A DNA stretch of 26,163 nt from positions 1-26,163 of IMG/VR virus record IMGVR_UViG_3300021960_000440, one strand, 5' to 3'. Position numbers and translations under genes: made by a program. This DNA comes from a virus. The notes under the pieces were generated by a model. The model was not told the origin of the DNA and ran no database searches. It saw only the letters and a list, made by a program, of their open reading frames with translations. Positions 22,792 to 26,163 of this stretch are shown in pieces. Numbering within the stretch: position 1 is the stretch's first letter; every line of letters begins with the position of its first letter.

Positions 22792-23808
22792 TTATAAATC
22801 CCTATAGATTGACAATAACAAATTAGGATCGTATGTGTCACTCTGTATGCTGGTCAATTGGTTAGTAACAATGGTATCAATTGATTCAAATGCCACATTA
22901 CCTAACTGTATGTCATCACCTATTGTGGTTTCTTTAACAGGTATCAGTGTAAGTTCACGTAGATTGTATGTACCAACAAATGTTTCTTTAATAAACGTTG
23001 CTTCTTCATAGGTAATGTCAATATCTAAATTAACTCTACAGTGCATGTTTGATAGTAGTAAATCTTCTGGCTTTTTAAGCACATCACTTAAATTGTAAAC
23101 TCTATATTTAGGTTGATCAGGCCAAGCAAAATGTTTAGCAGGCTCGCCCCACTCTAACACAGTCATGCCTCTGGCATCATCTCCAGCATCTGCATAGTTG
23201 TGTGGAAAGCAGTTACCAACATAGGTAATATTTTTATTAGTTTGACGTTTGTGGAAATGTCCACTAAACATATGATCCACACCTTTAAAATGATCTCTTG
23301 ATATTTCACCTACGTCTGGCATCTGTACCATGGCATTCATATAGAAACTGGGCAATTCAAAGTGTCCAAACATATACTTGGCTTGAATCTTTTGTACTTT
23401 TTTATGATCATCACCAACTAGCCAAGGAACAAATGATACATCACCTTCTTTGTGAAAGTCATTGACTATTTCAATGTTTGGAATATGTCTAGCCCACTCT
23501 GCTGATTGAATGTCACGTTTATCTCTGTAGTACAAGTCGTGATTGCCTGGAATAAAAAACACTCTATCAAATGCTTTGCCCAGTAATTCAAGTGCCTGTA
23601 GACTGTAGTTAAGTGTAACAATGTTGATTGCCGCTCTGTTGTTATGCCAGTCACCCAGCATTAGGCATGTTTCACAGCCTTCTTCTTTGGCTTTTGAAAT
23701 AAACCATTTTACAAAGTTCAAACAATCTTCGTTGTGTGTAGTTGAATTAGATTTCAGACCAAAATGGATGTCAGTCAGAATCGCCGCTTTCTTAAATAAA
23801 TTTGCCAT
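22792..23808 (-). CDS. gp47: Recombination endonuclease subunit gp47 (Mre11/SbcD-like), 338 aa
   Basis: All metallophosphoesterase motifs are visible: D13-x-H15 (LTDIHFG), GD-x-H-N-N (52-57), GNHD (88-91) and GHFH in the FSGHFHKRQ segment near residue 183. A GNCFPHNYADAGDDARG segment follows, typical of phage gp47. Length matches T4 gp47 (339). It is the nuclease partner of gp46. It begins 52 bases downstream of the gp55 stop, without an obvious SD, and ends in TAA joined to the TTG start of the next gene. Confidence 0.97.
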   Translation of the reverse strand: MANLFKKAAILTDIHFGLKSNSTTHNEDCLNFVKWFISKAKEEGCETCLMLGDWHNNRAAINIVTLNYSLQALELLGKAFDRVFFIPGNHDLYYRDKRDIQSAEWARHIPNIEIVNDFHKEGDVSFVPWLVGDDHKKVQKIQAKYMFGHFELPSFYMNAMVQMPDVGEISRDHFKGVDHMFSGHFHKRQTNKNITYVGNCFPHNYADAGDDARGMTVLEWGEPAKHFAWPDQPKYRVYNLSDVLKKPEDLLLSNMHCRVNLDIDITYEEATFIKETFVGTYNLRELTLIPVKETTIGDDIQLGNVAFESIDTIVTNQLTSIQSDTYDPNLLLSIYRDL

Positions 23809-23829
23809 ATATTATATTATACACATGTT

Positions 23830-23851
23830 AAGTCGTTACAGTCTACGACTT
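23830..23851 (-). other. Hairpin between gene 55 and gene 47
   Basis: A perfect 7-bp stem (23830-23836 with 23845-23851) with an 8-base loop lies just after the gp55 stop. There is no U-run on the minus strand. It could be a processing or stability element rather than a terminator. Confidence 0.5.
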
Positions 23852-23860
23852 GGATTACCA

Positions 23861-24742
23861 TTATTCGTCGTAACTTCCACCGCCACCCATACCTGAATTT
23901 TGTCTAGTATAACTAGGTGCAAAGTTGTTCATTTCTAAAATGTCATCACGAATATTTTGATTACGTTTTTCAATATTCAGCACACGAGTAAATGAATTGG
24001 TAATGGCCGCTGTGTAATAAGCAAATGGATTGTCTGATTTTGACTCATCAAACTGTAGACCAATTTGACTTAATTGTAATAGGGCTTGACTACGCATTTC
24101 ATCATTGTAGGTATAGCCACGCCAGTTTGATCTAGTAGCATAACGTTCTACCAGTTTCATAAACATGTTTGCTAGTGTAGGAGTCATATGACCGTGCATA
24201 GTTGAAAACTTGCCGTTATCAACATCTCCCTTCCAATGACTTTTACCCACGATGTATGGCTCTCCATTTTCATCTACACGGTAGTGATAGAACGGAGGAA
24301 AGTTTACCTTGACATATTTTTTAGCACCTCGTGCTTTTTCTGGCTCATCATCATATTCTGTTGTGATTGATTCATCTTCTGCTTCTATTCTAGCCTTTTC
24401 ATCTGCTTTGGCCTGTTTGACATCATCAATTGGAATATGTTCAAATGTCATAACACGAAATACTACATCTGTGACAGGCATTTCTTTAGTAGGAACTAAA
24501 AACTCATCTACCTTTCGCTTGACACCTTCTTTAGCAAATGCGTCTACTTGTAGTTTAGCCAAGCGTTCGCAACGTGCTTTACGTGCTTCTAATATGTTTT
24601 TCTTGTTGATTTTACTAACACTATGCAAGATCATATCATAATCACTGTCTGTTTCCTTGTCAATGTAACTGCAATAGGTCTTTTTTGACTTGTGAATTTC
24701 TTTTAATATGTCTTTGTTGTTTAGGTAATTTACTTTTCTCAT
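23861..24742 (-). CDS. gp55: Late transcription sigma factor gp55-like, 293 aa
   Basis: This directs RNA polymerase to the TATAAATA late promoters seen across the window. ATG 24742 has an AAGGAA SD and gives MRKVNYLNNKDIL; a longer frame to 24799 would start in the promoter region. The C-terminal third carries the region-2-like helix pattern of phage late sigma factors: YNDEMRSQALLQLSQIG, then NPFAYYTAAITNSFTRVLNIEKRNQ. This corresponds to sigma region 2.2-2.4 as kept in T4 gp55. A charged N-terminal half (residues 45-160) makes it longer than T4 gp55 (185 residues). The end is Gly-rich. It is divergent to a late baseplate operon. Confidence 0.85.
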   Translation of the reverse strand: MRKVNYLNNKDILKEIHKSKKTYCSYIDKETDSDYDMILHSVSKINKKNILEARKARCERLAKLQVDAFAKEGVKRKVDEFLVPTKEMPVTDVVFRVMTFEHIPIDDVKQAKADEKARIEAEDESITTEYDDEPEKARGAKKYVKVNFPPFYHYRVDENGEPYIVGKSHWKGDVDNGKFSTMHGHMTPTLANMFMKLVERYATRSNWRGYTYNDEMRSQALLQLSQIGLQFDESKSDNPFAYYTAAITNSFTRVLNIEKRNQNIRDDILEMNNFAPSYTRQNSGMGGGGSYDE

Positions 24743-24770
24743 TGATTTGTAGTTCCTTTTATATACTACT

Positions 24771-24799
24771 ATTATAATACCTATAAATACATAAAACAA
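24771..24799 (-). promoter_or_regulatory. Sigma-70-like promoter of gene 55
   Basis: Minus strand: TTGTTT (24794-24799), 17 bases, TATAAT (24771-24776, perfect -10). It lies about 30 bases before ATG 24742 and overlaps the plus-strand late promoter. Confidence 0.6.
24782..24789 (+). promoter_or_regulatory. Late promoter (exact octamer) for the baseplate operon
   Basis: Plus strand TATAAATA, an exact match to the T4 late consensus, 26 bases before ATG 24815. It lies inside the 17-base spacer of the gene 55 promoter on the other strand. Confidence 0.8.
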
Positions 24800-24814
24800 G
24801 AGGCAATATAAAAA

Positions 24815-25816
24815 ATGGCTATCAACATTAATAAATCAGTACAAAATGCGGCAACTGCCTTTGGTAGTAACCAAGCACCTAAGGCATACCAGCCCGGTGG
24901 CAGTTCAGCATTTAGTTTTCTAGATCCTAGCAAACTGCGTTTAGATCTATCTGGTCTATTACCTGGCGGACTTGGTAGTCTTGGTAAAGGATTAACACAG
25001 ATTGGTTTTCAGTCTAGTGGCGGATCATCAGTGGCCGCCGAAGATGATTGGAGATTACGTATCAGTCTTGCAGATAATTCACCAAACATTTTTTATAAAG
25101 ATTCTGAAAACTCATTACTGTCAATGTTAGCAGAAACTAACGGTGTTATATTTCCTTATACTCCTCAAGTTACAGTTAATCACATGGCAAACTATAACAC
25201 AGGACGCCTTACACATAGTAATTATCCCGCACAGTATTACCAGAGCAGTGAAGTGAGTGACATTAATATATCAGGAACATTCACAGCACAGAACGTACAA
25301 GAAGGACAGTACTTACTAGCGGCCATACACTTTTTTCGTTCTGCTACTAAAATGTTTTTTGGTGCCAATGAACGTAATTTTGGTCTAGCAGGCAATCCAC
25401 CACCAATAGTATATGTTGATGGCTATGGTAGTCATTACTTACCACATGTGCCTTGTGTGATCACACAGTTTAATCACACGATGCCTGATGATGTTGACTA
25501 TATTGAAGTGCCTGTGACCACAACCAGTCTAGTTGAAGTACCAGTAGAACAAGATCAAGGTAACTTTGGATCAGTTAACCTAAGTCAAGATGAAAGCCAA
25601 TTTGTGCCTGCACATTTGAAAAGTAATCTTGATAGACAACCTAAAACAAAATCAGCGTTTAGTTCTGTTACTACTACCACAAGAGTACCAACAGCAACAT
25701 CATTGAACGTGATACTCAAACCAATTTACAGTCGCAAAGCACTGCACGAAAAATTTGGACTCAAAGAATTCAGTCAAGGCAAATTAATTGGTCGTGACGG
25801 AGGAGGATTTCTATAA
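24815..25816 (+). CDS. gp48: Baseplate tail tube cap protein (gp48-like), 333 aa
   Basis: An SD-like AAGAGG stands 11 bases before ATG 24815. After a Gly/Ser-rich N-terminal 75 residues, the central region matches the gp48 pattern of marine T4-like phages: DDWRLRISLAD, ETNGVIFPYTPQVTVNH, RLTHSNYPAQYYQSSEVS, FTAQNVQEGQYLLAAIHFFR, TKMFFG and MPDDVDYI. In T4, gp48 caps the baseplate hub and starts tail tube growth together with gp54; gp54-like proteins share parts of this fold, so 54 is the alternative. The gene overlaps the next by one base (ATAATGG). Confidence 0.8.
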   Translation: MAININKSVQNAATAFGSNQAPKAYQPGGSSAFSFLDPSKLRLDLSGLLPGGLGSLGKGLTQIGFQSSGGSSVAAEDDWRLRISLADNSPNIFYKDSENSLLSMLAETNGVIFPYTPQVTVNHMANYNTGRLTHSNYPAQYYQSSEVSDINISGTFTAQNVQEGQYLLAAIHFFRSATKMFFGANERNFGLAGNPPPIVYVDGYGSHYLPHVPCVITQFNHTMPDDVDYIEVPVTTTSLVEVPVEQDQGNFGSVNLSQDESQFVPAHLKSNLDRQPKTKSAFSSVTTTTRVPTATSLNVILKPIYSRKALHEKFGLKEFSQGKLIGRDGGGFL

Positions 25817-26118
25817 TGGCTATTGAATACGCAAAAACCAGTCCGTACTATAATACAAACACACATGGATTTTTCTTAGACGTTACACAGTTTAGAAAAA
25901 TTCCTAAAGATACCAGTGATGTTACATTTAAAATAAATCAGACCTATAAGCATAGACCAGATCTATTGGCCAATGACTTATATGGTGATTCAAGATTATG
26001 GTGGGTGTTTGCTCAACGTAATCCAAACACTATCAAAGATCCTGTGTTTGACTTTACTCCTGGAACAACTATTTTTATTCCTAAAAAAGACACAGTGTTT
26101 GCCGCATTGGGGTTATAA
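25816..26118 (+). CDS. gp53: Baseplate wedge protein gp53-like, 100 aa
   Basis: The start is joined to the preceding stop (TAATG, with GGAGGA as SD). The product starts MAIEYAKTSPYYNTNTHGFF. HRPDLLANDLYGDSRLWWVF (residues 47-66) is a hallmark of a phage baseplate family that Pfam, as I recall, groups under gp53, with a LysM-like fold. The tail IKDPVFDFTPGTTIFIPKK is also typical. In T4, gp53 joins neighbouring wedges. The short length (T4 gp53 is 196) means that only the core domain is present, so the name is moderately sure. Confidence 0.68.
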   Translation: MAIEYAKTSPYYNTNTHGFFLDVTQFRKIPKDTSDVTFKINQTYKHRPDLLANDLYGDSRLWWVFAQRNPNTIKDPVFDFTPGTTIFIPKKDTVFAALGL

Positions 26119-26121
26119 TCA

Positions 26122-26163
26122 ATGGCAACATTACCTCAAGGTGTAGTTCAAGATCCAGTAACT
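26122..26163 (+). CDS. Start of a further late gene, cut by the window end
   Basis: ATG 26122 follows the gp53-like stop by 3 bases. Fourteen codons (MATLPQGVVQDPVT) are visible and open at the right edge. It is probably another baseplate protein by operon context; nothing more can be said. Confidence 0.55.
   Translation, partial: MATLPQGVVQDPVT

Noticed and set aside
23808-23829. TATAAT directly upstream of gene 47 as a promoter
   Set aside because: The start of transcription would fall at or in the start codon, and the best -35 (TAGACT, 18 bases away) is poor. Read-through from gene 55 is simpler.
1-26163. CRISPR arrays, insertion sequences, integrase or reverse transcriptase (diversity-generating retroelement)
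   Set aside because: No regularly spaced repeats, transposase, integrase or RT motifs were seen on either strand.

Overview
The window is part of a T4-like myovirus genome (Caudoviricetes). It is AT-rich and its proteins most resemble, from memory, the marine branch of the group (cyanophage and pelagiphage types). The call rests on a run of T4 homologues: gp20 portal, prohead core proteins, gp21 protease, gp22 scaffold, gp23 major capsid protein, gp26 and gp51 baseplate proteins, gp46/gp47 recombination nuclease, gp55 late sigma factor, and gp48/gp53-like baseplate proteins. Copies of the T4-type late promoter octamer (TATAAATA and close variants) support it. No database search was possible, so names rest on motifs, gene order and recalled family sequences.

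Layout. (1) 1-4307, minus strand: small beta-rich fibre or virion surface proteins, starting with a long fibre-like gene that runs off the left edge. (2) 4454-10226, minus: head module in order 20 - small core protein - acidic core protein - 21 - 22 - 23, each gene closely spaced. (3) 10271-12415, minus: a tape-measure-like tail protein. (4) 12440-13548, plus: gene 26, followed in the -1 frame by a gp51-like reading frame that has no ATG, GTG or TTG start. A U-UUU-UUC slippery heptamer and a downstream stem suggest a programmed -1 frameshift. (5) 13592-14016, plus: a near-consensus sigma-70 promoter, a structured leader, a 78-residue membrane protein and a terminator. (6) 14034-14667, plus: a sulfotransferase-like gene with its own terminator. 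(7) 14668-15054: about 390 bases without a gene, rich in stem-loops and locally GC-rich, a candidate structured RNA. (8) 15055-23808, minus: a long chain of overlapping or abutting genes running gp47 - SGNH-like - gp46 - B12-type radical SAM - unknown - SPASM radical SAM - SDR - two small basic proteins - SGNH-like - GIY-YIG nuclease. (9) 23861-24742, minus: gp55. (10) 24782-26163, plus: baseplate genes 48-like, 53-like and the start of one more.

How it works together. gp55 made from an early or middle promoter would redirect host RNA polymerase to the late promoters that precede the tail, baseplate, capsid and fibre genes here. gp46/47 process DNA ends for recombination-dependent replication. 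The radical SAM/SDR enzymes are translationally coupled to gp46 and may modify a phage or host molecule; the substrate cannot be read from sequence. The strongest candidates for something undescribed are the 26/51 frameshift signal, the structured RNA at about 14704-15013, and the radical SAM cassette.
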